Shown here: positions 36,306-46,396 of the stretch, piece by piece | How the letters are laid out: each line of letters opens with the position of its first letter | Position numbering within the stretch: the stretch's first letter is position 1 | From: Fictibacillus phosphorivorans | GTDB lineage: Bacteria; Bacillota; Bacilli; Bacillales; Fictibacillaceae | NCBI RefSeq assembly: GCF_023715845.1 | Contig: NZ_JAMBOR010000004.1 | Coordinates: forward strand, 141,430-205,429 | Direction: 5' to 3' | Length of the DNA: 64,000 nucleotides | Translations under genes and position numbers: made by a program | The notes under the pieces: model-generated | The model's input: the letters and a program-made list of their open reading frames with translations, nothing else | Told to the model about the DNA's origin: nothing | Databases searched by the model: none

Positions 36306-38225
36306 CTAATTCACCACCATATTCACTTGAAGATGCTCCTCTAGTTCATCCGGTTTTAAAGGCTTAAACAAATGATACCCTTGTCCGAACAAACATCCTT
36401 GTTCTAATAAAAAATCGATTTGATTGCAGCTTTCAATTCCTTCTGCAATAACATGAAAACTCAAGTTATGCCCCATATCAATTATCGTTTTTACGATCGC
36501 ACCTGCTTTAGGATCTCTAAGAATATCATCAATAAACATTTTATCAATCTTTAATGTATCTACAGGCAGTTGTCTTAAATAGGTTAACGAAGAGTAACCT
36601 GTACCAAAGTCATCAATGGATATCCGTATCCCCATTTCTCTTAACCGGTTTAAAACAGGAAGCGTTTCCTCCATACTTTCCATTGTCGTACTTTCTGTAA
36701 TCTCCAGTTCAAGAGAAGATGCAGGGAAATGAGTCTCATTCAAAATATTTTCTACCCTTAGGACAAACGATTCCTCTAAAAGCTGCCTTACAGATATATT
36801 TACCGATATCAGTAGATCATCAAAACCATTCTGATGCCACTTATATCCTTGTAAACATGCGTTTTTTAATACCCATTCTCCGATTAGCAAGATCATTCCC
36901 GTATCTTCTGCAATTGGGATAAATTCACCTGGAGAGATCATTCCTTCTGAGCCTTTATTCCATCTAAGCAAGGCCTCAACACCTGTTATTTGTTTTGTAT
37001 GAAAACGAACTTGAGGTTGATAAACAAGAAATAATTCGTTTTTTTCTAATGCTTTTCTTAGACCATGCTCCAAATTTAATCTTCTTTCAATCTTTCCATC
37101 GTGCTGTTCGGTAAAAAACTGATACGTGTTACGGCCACGGTCTTTTGCCTGGTAAAGAGCGCCATCTGCTCTTTTCAAGAGGGTATCACTGTCAGAACCG
37201 TTCCCCGGGTATAAACTTATTCCGATACTCGGAGTGGTAAAGACTTCTTTACCACTTAACATGAATGGCTTAGTAAAAGAATAGATGATTTCCTCAGCCA
37301 CCGCTGTAACTTCTGTTTCATCTTTATATTCAAGGAGAATCAAGAATTCATCACCGCCCCTTCGAAACACTTGATCTTTTTGGGGAATCGTATTTTTTAG
37401 TAATTCTGCTACCTCTTGAAGTAAAAGGTCTCCAAAACTATGACCTAATGTATCGTTAAGCACATTAAAGCAATCAAGATCTAAAAAGAATAATGCCAAG
37501 TTCCCTTGTTTTCGATCCACTTCTTTCATCTTTTGTTCAATGGCATCCATAAATCCATTCCGGTTAGGAAGTCCTGTCAGTTCATCAAAATAAGCCATTT
37601 GATTAATGGTCAATTCTGCATGCTTGCGTTCCGTAATATCAATAAGAATGGAATTAAAATCAACGAGTTCTCCTTTATCATTTAAAAAAGGAATCCCCCT
37701 GTCCTGAATCCATCTAATATCTCCATCCGGGCGTAAGATACGGTATTCACTTGTAGTTGTTAATCCTTTTACAATATCGGAGGCACGCTGCTTCATAATC
37801 CTAATGTCCTCAGGATGGATGACTTTTCTCCATAAATTCACATCATCATAAAAAGCCTGCAGCGGGTAGCCATAAAGTTTCTCAATACCAGATGTGATTA
37901 GAAGTTTATTGGTTTGCAGATTATGTGACCAAATGGCAATATCAATGCTATCAAAAACATTTTGAAGCTTGACTCTGTTGGCTTCTAATTCTTCATAAGT
38001 TTCTTTATGTTTTTTGATTTCTTTTACAAGATCTATGGCATAGCTTTCTTTTTCCTTCAGCATGTTGTAAACAAAAATGCCAAACACAAAAATAGCGCTG
38101 ATCTCCAAGGCATACATCCATATATTTCGAGTTAAGATCGATCCTATCGAGCCCGCTAAATGAATCACAAAAAAAGTAGCAATGATGGTGAGCCACTTTT
38201 TTTTATTCGAATGTATAAATGCCAT
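36306..38225 (-). CDS. Membrane-anchored PAS-GGDEF-EAL protein (cyclic di-GMP turnover)
   Basis: A 639-residue protein that can make and degrade c-di-GMP. Order: two membrane helices (about 8-55), coiled coil, PAS/PAC domain (about 90-210, with RILRPDGDIRWIQDRG), GGDEF domain (about 220-375) with intact RRGGDEF, and EAL domain (about 390-635) with VEALLRW, DDFGTGYSSLTYLRQLPVDTLKID and AEGIES, all catalytic residues apparently present. The inhibitory RxxD I-site is replaced by PQKD, so product inhibition is probably lost. I chose the ATG at 38225, with GGAGG about 6 bases upstream. It is a single gene; a c-di-GMP riboswitch occurs at 57.6 kb. Confidence 0.93.
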   Translation of the reverse strand: MAFIHSNKKKWLTIIATFFVIHLAGSIGSILTRNIWMYALEISAIFVFGIFVYNMLKEKESYAIDLVKEIKKHKETYEELEANRVKLQNVFDSIDIAIWSHNLQTNKLLITSGIEKLYGYPLQAFYDDVNLWRKVIHPEDIRIMKQRASDIVKGLTTTSEYRILRPDGDIRWIQDRGIPFLNDKGELVDFNSILIDITERKHAELTINQMAYFDELTGLPNRNGFMDAIEQKMKEVDRKQGNLALFFLDLDCFNVLNDTLGHSFGDLLLQEVAELLKNTIPQKDQVFRRGGDEFLILLEYKDETEVTAVAEEIIYSFTKPFMLSGKEVFTTPSIGISLYPGNGSDSDTLLKRADGALYQAKDRGRNTYQFFTEQHDGKIERRLNLEHGLRKALEKNELFLVYQPQVRFHTKQITGVEALLRWNKGSEGMISPGEFIPIAEDTGMILLIGEWVLKNACLQGYKWHQNGFDDLLISVNISVRQLLEESFVLRVENILNETHFPASSLELEITESTTMESMEETLPVLNRLREMGIRISIDDFGTGYSSLTYLRQLPVDTLKIDKMFIDDILRDPKAGAIVKTIIDMGHNLSFHVIAEGIESCNQIDFLLEQGCLFGQGYHLFKPLKPDELEEHLQVNMVVN

Positions 38226-38335
38226 GAGAGCCTCCAAGGTACACAGTATATCCTTACTATCGGCTAAAACTCCAATACCTTTCACATTTCCTGATGTTTC
38301 GACACGTTCATTTTTTTAGATAGTTAACTTTAAAA

Positions 38336-38366
38336 AAACTCCCTGCTTTAAAAAGCAGAGAGTTTC
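38336..38366 (-). terminator. Terminator of leuS-ytwF
   Basis: ACTCCCTGCTT pairs with AAGCAGAGAGT around a TAAA loop (one mismatch), followed on the minus strand by a T run. Confidence 0.75.
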
Positions 38367-38373
38367 TTTGTCT

Positions 38374-38676
38374 TTATTCTTTGGTATATTCCAGCATGCC
38401 GCCAGTCATATTTTTTACTTTATACCCTTGATCTAATAAGTAGTAAGCCACATTTTCACTTCTTCGACCAGAACGGCAAACAATGATATGCTCTTCATTC
38501 TTATCGATTTCGGCTAAACGGTCAGGAATCTCTCCCATTTTAATATGGACAGCTTCGGGAATCTTTCCTTCAGCAACTTCCTCATCCTCACGAACATCAA
38601 TCAATGATATCTTCTTGCCTTCTTTTAATAATTGTTTCACTTCTGAGGGTGAAATCTCTTCTAATTCATAGTCCAT
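38374..38676 (-). CDS. ytwF: Rhodanese-like domain protein (YtwF)
   Basis: A 100-residue single-domain rhodanese. The active-site loop is IIVCRSGRRS, with the catalytic Cys at about residue 67, and the CDC25-like IDVREDEEVAEGKIPEAVHI precedes it. Such proteins move sulfane sulfur; the acceptor is unknown. AAAGGAGG lies 8 bases before the ATG. It begins 14 bases after leuS and shares its T-box-controlled transcript, as in B. subtilis. Confidence 0.92.
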   Translation of the reverse strand: MDYELEEISPSEVKQLLKEGKKISLIDVREDEEVAEGKIPEAVHIKMGEIPDRLAEIDKNEEHIIVCRSGRRSENVAYYLLDQGYKVKNMTGGMLEYTKE

Positions 38677-38690
38677 TATAAAAGCCTCCT

Positions 38691-41111
38691 TTAATTTGCG
38701 ACGATATTTACGAGTTTACCAGGTACAGTTATCACTTTACGAACTGTTTTTCCTTCGATGCTTTGTTGAACAGTATCTTCCTTTAAAGCGATTTGCTCCA
38801 TGTCCTGACCGCTGCTGTTCGCAGGGATCGTCATCTTCGCTTTTAATTTACCGTTTACTTGGACAACGATTTCCACTTCATTCTCAACTAGCTGTGCTTC
38901 ATCCCATACTGGCCAAGCTTCATAGGCGATGCTTCCCGTACCACCCAACTTTTTCCAAAGCTCTTCACAAATATGTGGTGCGATCGGAGAAAGCATTTTT
39001 ACAAAGCCTTGAACCAGTTCCTTAGGAAGGATTTTTTGTTTATTCGCTTCGTTAACAAATACCATAAGCTGTGAAATCGCCGTATTAAAACGAAGGCCTT
39101 CAAAATCCTCTGTTACTTTTTTAACCGTTAGATGGTAAAGACGATTAAAAGCATCCGTCCCTTTAACATCTTGGATGGCTGGATTCAGGTTCTCACCATC
39201 TTCGGAAACCAACAATCTCCAAACACGGTCAAGGAAACGACGGGCACCATCAAGGCCTGTTGTACTCCATGCGATCGATGCATCCAGCGGTCCCATAAAC
39301 ATCTCGTATAAACGTAATGTATCGGCACCATGGCTTACAACGATTTCATCAGGGTTAACAACATTTCCTTTTGACTTACTCATCTTCTCGTTATTTTCAC
39401 CAAGGATCATACCTTGGTTAAATAAACGCTGGAATGGTTCCTTTGTTGGAACGACGCCAAGATCATAAAGGACTTTATGCCAGAAACGAGCATATAGAAG
39501 ATGCAATACCGCATGTTCTGCTCCACCAATATAAATATCTACAGGGAGCCAGTGCTCCAGTTTTTCAGGTGCTGCTAGCTGCTCCTCATTTTTAGGGTCG
39601 ATATAGCGCAGGTAGTACCAGCAGCTTCCTGCCCATTGAGGCATTGTATTTGTTTCACGGCGGCCTTTCTTGCCTGTTACAGGGTCTACTACGTTCACCC
39701 AATTTTCTTCATTAGCAAGTGGTGATTCTCCTGTTCCTGATGGTTTAATCTCATCCATTACAGGAAGCAGCAATGGAAGCTCTTCTTCTGGAACAGTTGT
39801 CATCGTACCATCTTCCCAATGAATGATCGGAATTGGTTCTCCCCAATAACGCTGACGGGAGAACAGCCAGTCACGAAGACGAAACGTAACTTTTTTCTCG
39901 CCTTTTCCGTTCTCTACAAGCCATGCATTCATCTTTTCGATAGCTTCCTCTTTTTGCATACCGTTTAAGAAGTCAGAGTTCACATGCTCGCCGTCACCCG
40001 TATAAGCCGCTTCAGCTACATTTCCTCCAGCTACTACTTCTGCAATCGGAAGATCGAATTTTACAGCAAACTCGTAATCACGCTCATCATGAGCTGGTAC
40101 CGCCATGATAGCACCCGTTCCATAGCTTGCTAGTACATAGTCGGCAATCCAGATTGGAAGCTTTGCCCCAGTTACTGGGTGTATTGCGTATGCTCCAGTA
40201 AACACGCCAGTCTTTTCTTTTGCGAGTTCTGTACGCTCAAGATCAGACTTCGTTTCTACTTGTTTTTGATAAGTTGTTACGACTTCAAACTGGTCATCTG
40301 TAACGATCTCTTTAACTAGCTTATTTTCAGGAGCAAGTACAAGGTATGTTGCACCAAATAAAGTATCTGGTCTTGTTGTGAACACCGTAATTTGGGATGA
40401 ATGACCGTCTACATCAAAGTGAACTTCAGCACCTTCTGAACGACCGATCCAGTTACGCTGCATATCTTTTAAGCTCTCCGGCCAATCCAATTCTTCGAGA
40501 TCTTCTAAAAGTCTATCCGCATAAGCCGTAATCTTGAGCATCCATTGTTTCATAGGTTTACGGACTACTGGATGACCTCCGCGTTCGCTCTTTCCATCGA
40601 TAACTTCTTCATTAGCTAGGACCGTTCCAAGTGCTTCACACCAATTGACCGGTACTTCATCAACATATGCCAGCCCTTTTTTATAAAGCTGGATAAAGAT
40701 CCATTGCGTCCACTTGTAATAAGAAGGATCTGTTGTATTCACTTCACGATCCCAATCATAAGAGAAACCTAACTCTTTAATCTGTCTACGGAATGTATTG
40801 ATATTCTGCTCAGTAAACTCTGCAGGGTCATTACCGGTATCAAGTGCATATTGTTCAGCCGGAAGACCGAATGCGTCCCACCCCATCGGATGAAGGACAT
40901 TGTAGCCTTGCATACGCTTCATGCGCGAAAGGATATCTGTAGCTGTATATCCTTCAGGGTGCCCAACGTGAAGACCTGCCCCAGATGGATATGGAAACAT
41001 ATCTAATGCGTAGAACTTCTTTTTGTCATATTCTTCTTTAGTTTGGAAAGTCTTGTTTTCTTCCCAAAAATGCTGCCATTTTTTCTCGATTGTTTTGTGG
41101 TTATAATACAT
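38691..41111 (-). CDS. leuS: Leucyl-tRNA synthetase
   Basis: Class I synthetase charging tRNA-Leu; 806 residues, the size of bacterial LeuS. The HIGH motif appears as [16 protein letters not shown] (about 40-55) and the KMSKS loop as [16 protein letters not shown] (about 577-592). The CP1 editing domain is present, with [13 protein letters not shown] and [13 protein letters not shown]. The C-terminal [15 protein letters not shown] is typical. Transcription depends on the leucine T-box leader at 41251-41520. Confidence 0.98.
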   Translation of the reverse strand: MYYNHKTIEKKWQHFWEENKTFQTKEEYDKKKFYALDMFPYPSGAGLHVGHPEGYTATDILSRMKRMQGYNVLHPMGWDAFGLPAEQYALDTGNDPAEFTEQNINTFRRQIKELGFSYDWDREVNTTDPSYYKWTQWIFIQLYKKGLAYVDEVPVNWCEALGTVLANEEVIDGKSERGGHPVVRKPMKQWMLKITAYADRLLEDLEELDWPESLKDMQRNWIGRSEGAEVHFDVDGHSSQITVFTTRPDTLFGATYLVLAPENKLVKEIVTDDQFEVVTTYQKQVETKSDLERTELAKEKTGVFTGAYAIHPVTGAKLPIWIADYVLASYGTGAIMAVPAHDERDYEFAVKFDLPIAEVVAGGNVAEAAYTGDGEHVNSDFLNGMQKEEAIEKMNAWLVENGKGEKKVTFRLRDWLFSRQRYWGEPIPIIHWEDGTMTTVPEEELPLLLPVMDEIKPSGTGESPLANEENWVNVVDPVTGKKGRRETNTMPQWAGSCWYYLRYIDPKNEEQLAAPEKLEHWLPVDIYIGGAEHAVLHLLYARFWHKVLYDLGVVPTKEPFQRLFNQGMILGENNEKMSKSKGNVVNPDEIVVSHGADTLRLYEMFMGPLDASIAWSTTGLDGARRFLDRVWRLLVSEDGENLNPAIQDVKGTDAFNRLYHLTVKKVTEDFEGLRFNTAISQLMVFVNEANKQKILPKELVQGFVKMLSPIAPHICEELWKKLGGTGSIAYEAWPVWDEAQLVENEVEIVVQVNGKLKAKMTIPANSSGQDMEQIALKEDTVQQSIEGKTVRKVITVPGKLVNIVAN

Positions 41112-41250
41112 AACCGTTCCTCCTTCATTGACCCTGCTTTTTTCTTAAGTATATAAGGCTTTTTAGCGATCTCACCTATGTAAGATGCTATTGTACTCCA
41201 TTCCAGGCTGCTTTCTTACCTGGGTCCAACGTCCTTTAAAAAGCCAAATA

Positions 41251-41292
41251 AAAAACCTCCCGCCCCTAATAAAACATTAGGGACGAAAGGTT
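41251..41292 (-). terminator. T-box terminator of leuS
   Basis: ACCTCCCGCCCCTAAT pairs with ATTAGGGACGAAAGGT (imperfect) around AAAAC, followed on the minus strand by TTTTTT. The competing antiterminator uses the GGTGGTACCGCGG box at about 41314-41328. Confidence 0.9.
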
Positions 41293-41520
41293 AGCTCACA
41301 TTGTTTACACCTGCCGCGGTACCACCCTGATTAACGCAAAACTCACGTTCACTCAAAACTAACCTTAACGCGGCGAGACGGCAAGCATTACTTTATTCAC
41401 ACTTGCAACTAAAGGGTGAGTTCAAAAAAGTCCGGGTTGACTTGCACCAGCCGTCAACTCTCTAGCTACCATTCTTTTTTTACTAGTCCCTCTCATCGTT
41501 ATTAACGAAAAATAGATGTT
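41251..41520 (-). ncRNA. Leucine T-box leader of leuS
   Basis: The minus-strand leader shows the T-box motif AGGGTGGTACCGCGG (41314-41328), a stem I with AGAGAG and GGCTGGTGCAAG, and a terminator. The specifier loop reads GAA-CTC-ACC, with CTC (Leu) at 41418-41420. Uncharged tRNA-Leu should bind the leader and allow read-through into leuS-ytwF. Confidence 0.95.
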
Positions 41521-41527
41521 AATTTGT

Positions 41528-41556
41528 ATTTTATGAATTCTTTTAAAAAATGTCAA
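41528..41556 (-). promoter_or_regulatory. Sigma-A promoter of the leuS leader
   Basis: Minus strand TTGACA (41551-41556) and TAAAAT (41528-41533) with a 17-base spacer, upstream of the T-box. Confidence 0.85.
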
Positions 41557-41667
41557 GGTTGTTTGAATAAAGTATAGCCTAAATTTTCCTTTTTTAGACT
41601 CAAATCCTACTAGGCAAAAGGATAGTAGTTTTAAACAGCAGCATGTTGTGATGAACGTGTATCTTTA

Positions 41668-42144
41668 CTAGCTGTAAACAATCGTCAGCATCAACACAAG
41701 GACCAACAATCCCATAATGGTTTGAAATAATATACGTATGTTAAAAATGTCTACAAGCATTCCTCCAAATAAAGGACCCAGCATTCTTCCTCCAGTGGCA
41801 GTACGATTCACAATTCCTTGGTAGAATCCAGCTCGCCCTTTTGGAGCATGTTTTGCAGCAACACTTGGCACTCCAGGCCACACTAACATTTCTCCAACTG
41901 TTCGGACAATCATCTCTATCAGAAATCCGCTAAAATCCTGCACGTTTCCGACAATGACAAAAGAGATGATAAAGATGACTTAACCCACAAGTATTTGACT
42001 TGTTGTAGACTTCAGACCCTTTCTAATACATACATTGATCAACGGCTGCCCAAGAACGATGAATAGACCATTAACGGTCGACAAAAGACTGTACATCTTT
42101 AATGTCACACCCAAATCTTGTGTATACGAGGCAATGGTAGATTG
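41668..42144 (-). pseudogene. Remnant of an MFS transporter gene (YttB-like)
   Basis: The minus strand translates in one frame into the C-terminal part of an MFS transporter. It includes a STIASYTQDLG-like start of the second half and GGRMLGPLFGGMLVDIFNIRILFQTIMG near the end, but there is an in-frame TAA at 41980-41982, a TAG at 42145-42147 and no N-terminal half. The last 91 residues form the open frame at 41668-41943. B. subtilis has the MFS gene yttB near leuS, so this is probably a decayed orthologue. Confidence 0.8.
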
Positions 42145-42284
42145 CTATTGAAAAAACCTTCTGTATTTTAGTTGCTTTTCCTTAAATTTACAATAAAAAT
42201 AAACCTGAACGATTTTGCCGCCGAATCCTTGTACATGCTACAATTGGCTTGGTGCTCATCACCAGAAAAGAAGGAGTGAACAGG

Positions 42285-43250
42285 TTGACACACCTTATTG
42301 AAAAGCCAGCTTTTTTTGGCGATAAAAGATATTACACATGGAACCAACATTTAAAATCACGCTTCGGTGAAAAAATTATAAAAGTTCCTCTTGACGGAGG
42401 ATTTGATTGTCCAAATCGTGATGGAAAAGCGGCTTATGGCGGTTGTACGTTCTGTTCACAGAGCGGCTCAGGTGATTTTGCAGGAAACCGCCGAGACGAT
42501 ATCATTACACAATTTCATACCGTAAAAGAACGCATGCATGCTAAATGGAAAAAAGGAAAGTACATTGGCTATTTCCAAGCTTTTACGAACACATATGCTC
42601 CAGTTGAGCAGTTGAAGGAACTGTATGAAACGATTCTCGAGCAAGAAGGAGTTGTTGGCCTGTCGATCGCTACACGTCCTGATTGTCTTCCAGACGATGT
42701 TGTAGAATATTTGGCTGACTTAAATAAACGTACCTATTTGTGGGTCGAACTTGGACTTCAGACTGTCCATGAAAGAACGGCACTTCTTATTAATCGTGCT
42801 CACGATTATGAAACATATGTTGAAGGGGTTAACAAACTGAGAAAACACAATATTAGGATCTGCTCCCACATCATTAATGGACTCCCGCTCGAAACCCCTG
42901 AAATGATGCTGGAAACGGCATGCGAAGTGGCGAAACTCGATGTTCAAGGGATAAAGATTCATCTCTTACACTTGTTGAAAAAAACTCCGATGGTGAAGCA
43001 ATATGAACAAGGCATGCTCGATTTTCTTGATTTTGACACATATGTAAACCTTGTATGTGATCAGCTTGAGATCATTCCTCCAGATATGATGATCCACCGA
43101 TTAACGGGTGATGGCCCTTCTGATCTCTTAGTCGGACCGATGTGGAGTTTAAATAAGTGGAAAGTGCTGAATGCCATTGAAAACGAACTAAAACGCAGAA
43201 ATAGCTTTCAAGGGAAATTTTATGTGAGGGACGAGGTGAATTCTTTATGA
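42285..43250 (+). CDS. ytqA: Radical SAM protein YtqA (TIGR01212 family)
   Basis: A 321-residue radical SAM enzyme of the YtqA/YhcC family. The cluster motif sits in CPNRDGKAAYGGCTFC (about 40-55), where the first cysteine spacing is longer than in classical CxxxCxxC. Downstream are GYFQAFTNTYAPVEQLKELYE, IATRPDCL, WVELGLQTVHERT and IHLLHLLKKTPM. The reaction is unknown; it is paired with the methyltransferase ytqB, whose start overlaps its stop, which suggests a joint RNA modification role (inference). I chose the TTG at 42285, with AAGGAG about 10 bases upstream. Confidence 0.9.
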   Translation: MTHLIEKPAFFGDKRYYTWNQHLKSRFGEKIIKVPLDGGFDCPNRDGKAAYGGCTFCSQSGSGDFAGNRRDDIITQFHTVKERMHAKWKKGKYIGYFQAFTNTYAPVEQLKELYETILEQEGVVGLSIATRPDCLPDDVVEYLADLNKRTYLWVELGLQTVHERTALLINRAHDYETYVEGVNKLRKHNIRICSHIINGLPLETPEMMLETACEVAKLDVQGIKIHLLHLLKKTPMVKQYEQGMLDFLDFDTYVNLVCDQLEIIPPDMMIHRLTGDGPSDLLVGPMWSLNKWKVLNAIENELKRRNSFQGKFYVRDEVNSL

Positions 43251-43822
43251 AATTAGAAGGTGTTCTCCCTTTTGCTAGGACTCTTCTTCGCTCTTTTTGC
43301 ACATCAGGGGATCTGGTCATTGACGCGACATGCGGAAACGGCAATGATACATTGTTTCTTTCAAAGCTTGTGGGTGAAGATGGCCGGGTGTTCGCGTTTG
43401 ACATTCAGGAGCAGGCGATCGAAAACTCGAAACTTCGGTTAACTCAAAATCAAGCAGCTGATAATGTAACGTTTTATCATGCTTCACATCACGAGATGAT
43501 GGAACAGCTGCCGGAGTTTGTACATGGGAATGTCTCAGGTGCCATCTTTAACCTTGGCTACTTGCCTGGAAGTGATAAGTCGATCACAACGAAAGGTTCA
43601 TCTACGATCGATGCGATCAAACAGCTGCTTCACATTTTAAAACCAGAGGGAATCATTATTTTAGTCATCTATCATGGACATGAAGAAGGGAAACGCGAGA
43701 AAGAACTTGTCTTGGATTTTGTGAAAAACATCGACCAGAAAAAAGCTCACGTCCTTCAATATGATTTTATCAATCAAAAAAATGATCCTCCATTTGTGGT
43801 TGCGATCGAAAGAAGAGGCTGA
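43247..43822 (+). CDS. ytqB: Class I SAM-dependent methyltransferase YtqB (putative rRNA methylase)
   Basis: A 191-residue Rossmann methyltransferase. Motif I is VIDATCGNGNDTLFL (about 24-38), followed by AFDIQEQAIENS and a late IFNLGYLPGSD, which takes the place of the NPPY-type catalytic motif and fits the YtqB family (rRNA methylase-like, PF06962). The ATG overlaps the ytqA stop (ATGA), so translation is coupled. Terminated by the hairpin that follows. Confidence 0.92.
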   Translation: MKLEGVLPFARTLLRSFCTSGDLVIDATCGNGNDTLFLSKLVGEDGRVFAFDIQEQAIENSKLRLTQNQAADNVTFYHASHHEMMEQLPEFVHGNVSGAIFNLGYLPGSDKSITTKGSSTIDAIKQLLHILKPEGIIILVIYHGHEEGKREKELVLDFVKNIDQKKAHVLQYDFINQKNDPPFVVAIERRG

Positions 43823-43856
43823 TATCAACGCATTAGGTTGATTCAGCCTTTTTAAT
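43814..43856 (+). terminator. Terminator of ytqAB
   Basis: AGGCTGATATCAAC pairs with GGTTGATTCAGCCT, with small bulges, then TTTTT. Confidence 0.8.
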
Positions 43857-43890
43857 GGTTTCGTCATTGTTGTAAGGTGTTGATTCTCCT

Positions 43891-44967
43891 TTAGGATGAC
43901 GATAGCGCAGGTTTTAATTTTTGGTACACTTTTCGATTTACGTAAAAAAAGTAACTCGTCGCTCCTCCAACTTTTACAAGTTTAGAGGCCATTTTTTTTA
44001 TCCCTGGGCTTTCTGAAACTTTTCGGTCTGCTAAATAAATACCGAGCAAACCTCTTTGGATAAGACGGTGAAATTTTGAATGAGGCAAGTTAGAACAGCT
44101 GCTCTCCGCTTCTTTAGCAAAGTAAACCATGCGTTCTAGCATATGCTGCTCATCTTTATAGTACGTACAAAAGTTAAGATCTCCTTCAAGCTTGTCCTCC
44201 TGCTGATCGATAAAATAATCAAGCAGAATATGTAGTCCCTGAAGCCATGGGAAATACCCTTTCTTGATGGTCTCAGCAGATTCCTTAGTGAAATCTCCAT
44301 GAAAAGCATAACTGACGAGACAAAAGATACCAAGCGTCGAACCTGCACAGGCTGAGAATTCATACCAAGTAATATCAGGAAAGACAGACTGATATTCACC
44401 AAACCAACTGATGAGACGAGGCTCTCTTTCCTGCACAACGACATGTTTATGAACTTGAAGGTCGCAGTATATTTGGGCAAGTCCTATCAACTCACTTGCA
44501 ATATTCGGATAGGTCTGCAATCCCGATAATACTTTTTGGCAAGTCAATACGAGATCAGCAAGATATCCGCCATCATCTTGCTCATTCCTGTACCTGTAGT
44601 AGTTGACTGGTTCTACCCCAGGACTAAGAGCATGGAACATACTTTCATGAAGTGCTCTAAAGTCTTTTTCACTTAGGGAAGTACTTCGGTCACATAGGTT
44701 GTCTAAATAATCACTAATCGTTTGGTAAGCGACTACAAATTCAATCGCTTGATTCCGATGCTTTCCTGCGAGAAGAGTTAGGATCGCACCGCCTTCACAA
44801 TGAAACATCTTATTCGAAATACTGCTTAAAGCCTGTTGTCTTAATTCAGGATCAGGAATTTCCTCTGCTTTTTCTTGCCATTTTTGAAGCAGCTGACTGA
44901 CTGCTGGAAAAACTTTTGTATAAACGGAATACATCAATCCCCAAGGGTGAACCGGAACTTTGTTCAT
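43891..44967 (-). CDS. ytpB: Tetraprenyl-beta-curcumene synthase (sesquarterpene synthase)
   Basis: YtpB (DUF2600) cyclises heptaprenyl diphosphate to tetraprenyl-beta-curcumene, the C35 precursor of the sesquarterpenes of Bacillus spores. The 358-residue, largely helical protein has the acidic DYLDNLCDRSTS (about 101-112) expected for a Mg-pyrophosphate site, plus SACAGSTLGIF. I chose the ATG at 44967 because AAAAGGAG lies 7 bases upstream; the frame extends 18 codons further without support. It follows ytpA closely, as in B. subtilis. Confidence 0.9.
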   Translation of the reverse strand: MNKVPVHPWGLMYSVYTKVFPAVSQLLQKWQEKAEEIPDPELRQQALSSISNKMFHCEGGAILTLLAGKHRNQAIEFVVAYQTISDYLDNLCDRSTSLSEKDFRALHESMFHALSPGVEPVNYYRYRNEQDDGGYLADLVLTCQKVLSGLQTYPNIASELIGLAQIYCDLQVHKHVVVQEREPRLISWFGEYQSVFPDITWYEFSACAGSTLGIFCLVSYAFHGDFTKESAETIKKGYFPWLQGLHILLDYFIDQQEDKLEGDLNFCTYYKDEQHMLERMVYFAKEAESSCSNLPHSKFHRLIQRGLLGIYLADRKVSESPGIKKMASKLVKVGGATSYFFYVNRKVYQKLKPALSSS

Positions 44968-44995
44968 ATAGATGCTCCTTTTCATAATTCTTTCT

Positions 44996-45805
44996 TTACC
45001 TTTTTCCGTTATTGGCTTCACTATGCAGATATAAAAAACTTTTTACATATTCAAAAACATTTTCACGCTCAGGTTCATTTAAAACTTCGTGATAAAGAGA
45101 AGGAAATTCTTTATACCATTTTTCTTCTAAGCTGATTCCGTTAAACCATCGTTTTACGGCAATTTTGTCTACAATTAAATCATCGCCTGCTTGTAGCAAC
45201 AGTAAAGGGATGTTCGGGAGTGACGAATACTGTTCGAATGCATACTTAATGGAAGCCTTGAGTTCCCTGTACCACCTTACAGATACTTTTTTTACAATCA
45301 ACTTATCTTCTTTATCCCTTACGCGGATCTCTTCATTCCTCGTTACCCCTCCTTCGGGCAAGTTTGCAGGAAACCTTACTCCAGGGGCGATCTTGTTGAG
45401 TAACAGTGAGAGTAGTTCTTTACCCTTTGAAGGATAATAAGCTAGTCCAAGGCATGGTGAGGATAGAACAACTGCACATACAGGAAGTCTCTTCTCCATT
45501 AACGTACGGATAACAGCGAGTCCACCCATACTGTGTCCTAATAGATACACGGGTAAACCTAGCTTTTCCGCCTCTAGATACCAGTTCTCAATTGTAAAGA
45601 TATACTCATCAAAAGTATCAATGTGTCCTCTTCTTCTCGTCGTTGTACCTTGACCAGGCAAGTCTCCAGAAACACAGTGAAAACCAACCTCATTCAACTT
45701 CTTTATTACCCAGTCGTATCTTCCATGATGTTCGTTAGCACCATGTACGACGACCACTGTACCTTTAGCTTCCTGGTCTGTTCTCCACGTCCACACAGAT
45801 TCCAC
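44996..45805 (-). CDS. ytpA: Alpha/beta hydrolase, lysophospholipase YtpA (bacilysocin synthesis)
   Basis: A 269-residue alpha/beta hydrolase of the monoglyceride-lipase type. The nucleophile elbow is LLGHSMGGLAV (about 89-99) with the oxyanion part VVVHGANEHHGRYD (about 17-30), and a late Asp and His complete the triad (AGDDLIVD, LYHEVLNE). In B. subtilis YtpA is linked to the phospholipid antibiotic bacilysocin. The start is GTG with AGGAAAG upstream. It is the first gene of a ytpA-ytpB unit and is divergent from ytoA. Confidence 0.88.
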   Translation of the reverse strand: MESVWTWRTDQEAKGTVVVVHGANEHHGRYDWVIKKLNEVGFHCVSGDLPGQGTTTRRRGHIDTFDEYIFTIENWYLEAEKLGLPVYLLGHSMGGLAVIRTLMEKRLPVCAVVLSSPCLGLAYYPSKGKELLSLLLNKIAPGVRFPANLPEGGVTRNEEIRVRDKEDKLIVKKVSVRWYRELKASIKYAFEQYSSLPNIPLLLLQAGDDLIVDKIAVKRWFNGISLEEKWYKEFPSLYHEVLNEPERENVFEYVKSFLYLHSEANNGKR

Positions 45806-45877
45806 CCTCTTTCCTATTCATACAGGTACACGATTTGTTAAACTATAAGTAATAAAACAATACAGGATGTGTATATA

Positions 45878-46396
45878 ATGATTTATCCTTATGGAGACAA
45901 ACAGCCTAAAATTTCAGAAACTGCCTTTATAGCAGACTATGTAACCATTACCGGTGATGTTGAGATTGGTGAATACTCTTCGATTTGGTTCAACACATCC
46001 ATTCGAGGGGATGTTTCCCCTACAATAATCGGTAATTATGTAAACGTACAAGATAATTCTGTGCTTCATCAAAGTCCGAACCGTATTCTTCATTTAAAGG
46101 ATGGAGTAACAGTTGGACATAGCGTTATTCTTCATAGCTGTACAATTGAGGAAAATGCATTAATCGGTATGGGTTCATTGATACTGGATGGAGCACACAT
46201 TGGAAAAGGTGCTTTTATAGGCGCAGGAAGTCTTGTACCTCCCGGAAAAGTGATTCCGCCTAATACACTAGCATTCGGCCGGCCCGCAAAAGTCATTCGT
46301 GAATTAACCGAAGACGATATTAAAGATATGGAACGTATACGTCGGGAATATTATGAAAAAGGACAATATTATAAGTCACTTCAGTCTAAACGTTGA
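45878..46396 (+). CDS. ytoA: Gamma-carbonic-anhydrase-like left-handed beta-helix protein (YtoA)
   Basis: A 172-residue hexapeptide-repeat protein of the gamma-CA/YrdA family. Imperfect GD/VxIG-type hexads run through the sequence; the metal-site histidines are in VLHQSP, VTVGHSVILHSC. The role in Bacilli is unknown; real carbonic anhydrase activity is not assured. I chose the ATG at 45878, with AGGAT upstream. Its 3' end overlaps the convergent VOC gene by 11 bases. Confidence 0.9.
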   Translation: MIYPYGDKQPKISETAFIADYVTITGDVEIGEYSSIWFNTSIRGDVSPTIIGNYVNVQDNSVLHQSPNRILHLKDGVTVGHSVILHSCTIEENALIGMGSLILDGAHIGKGAFIGAGSLVPPGKVIPPNTLAFGRPAKVIRELTEDDIKDMERIRREYYEKGQYYKSLQSKR

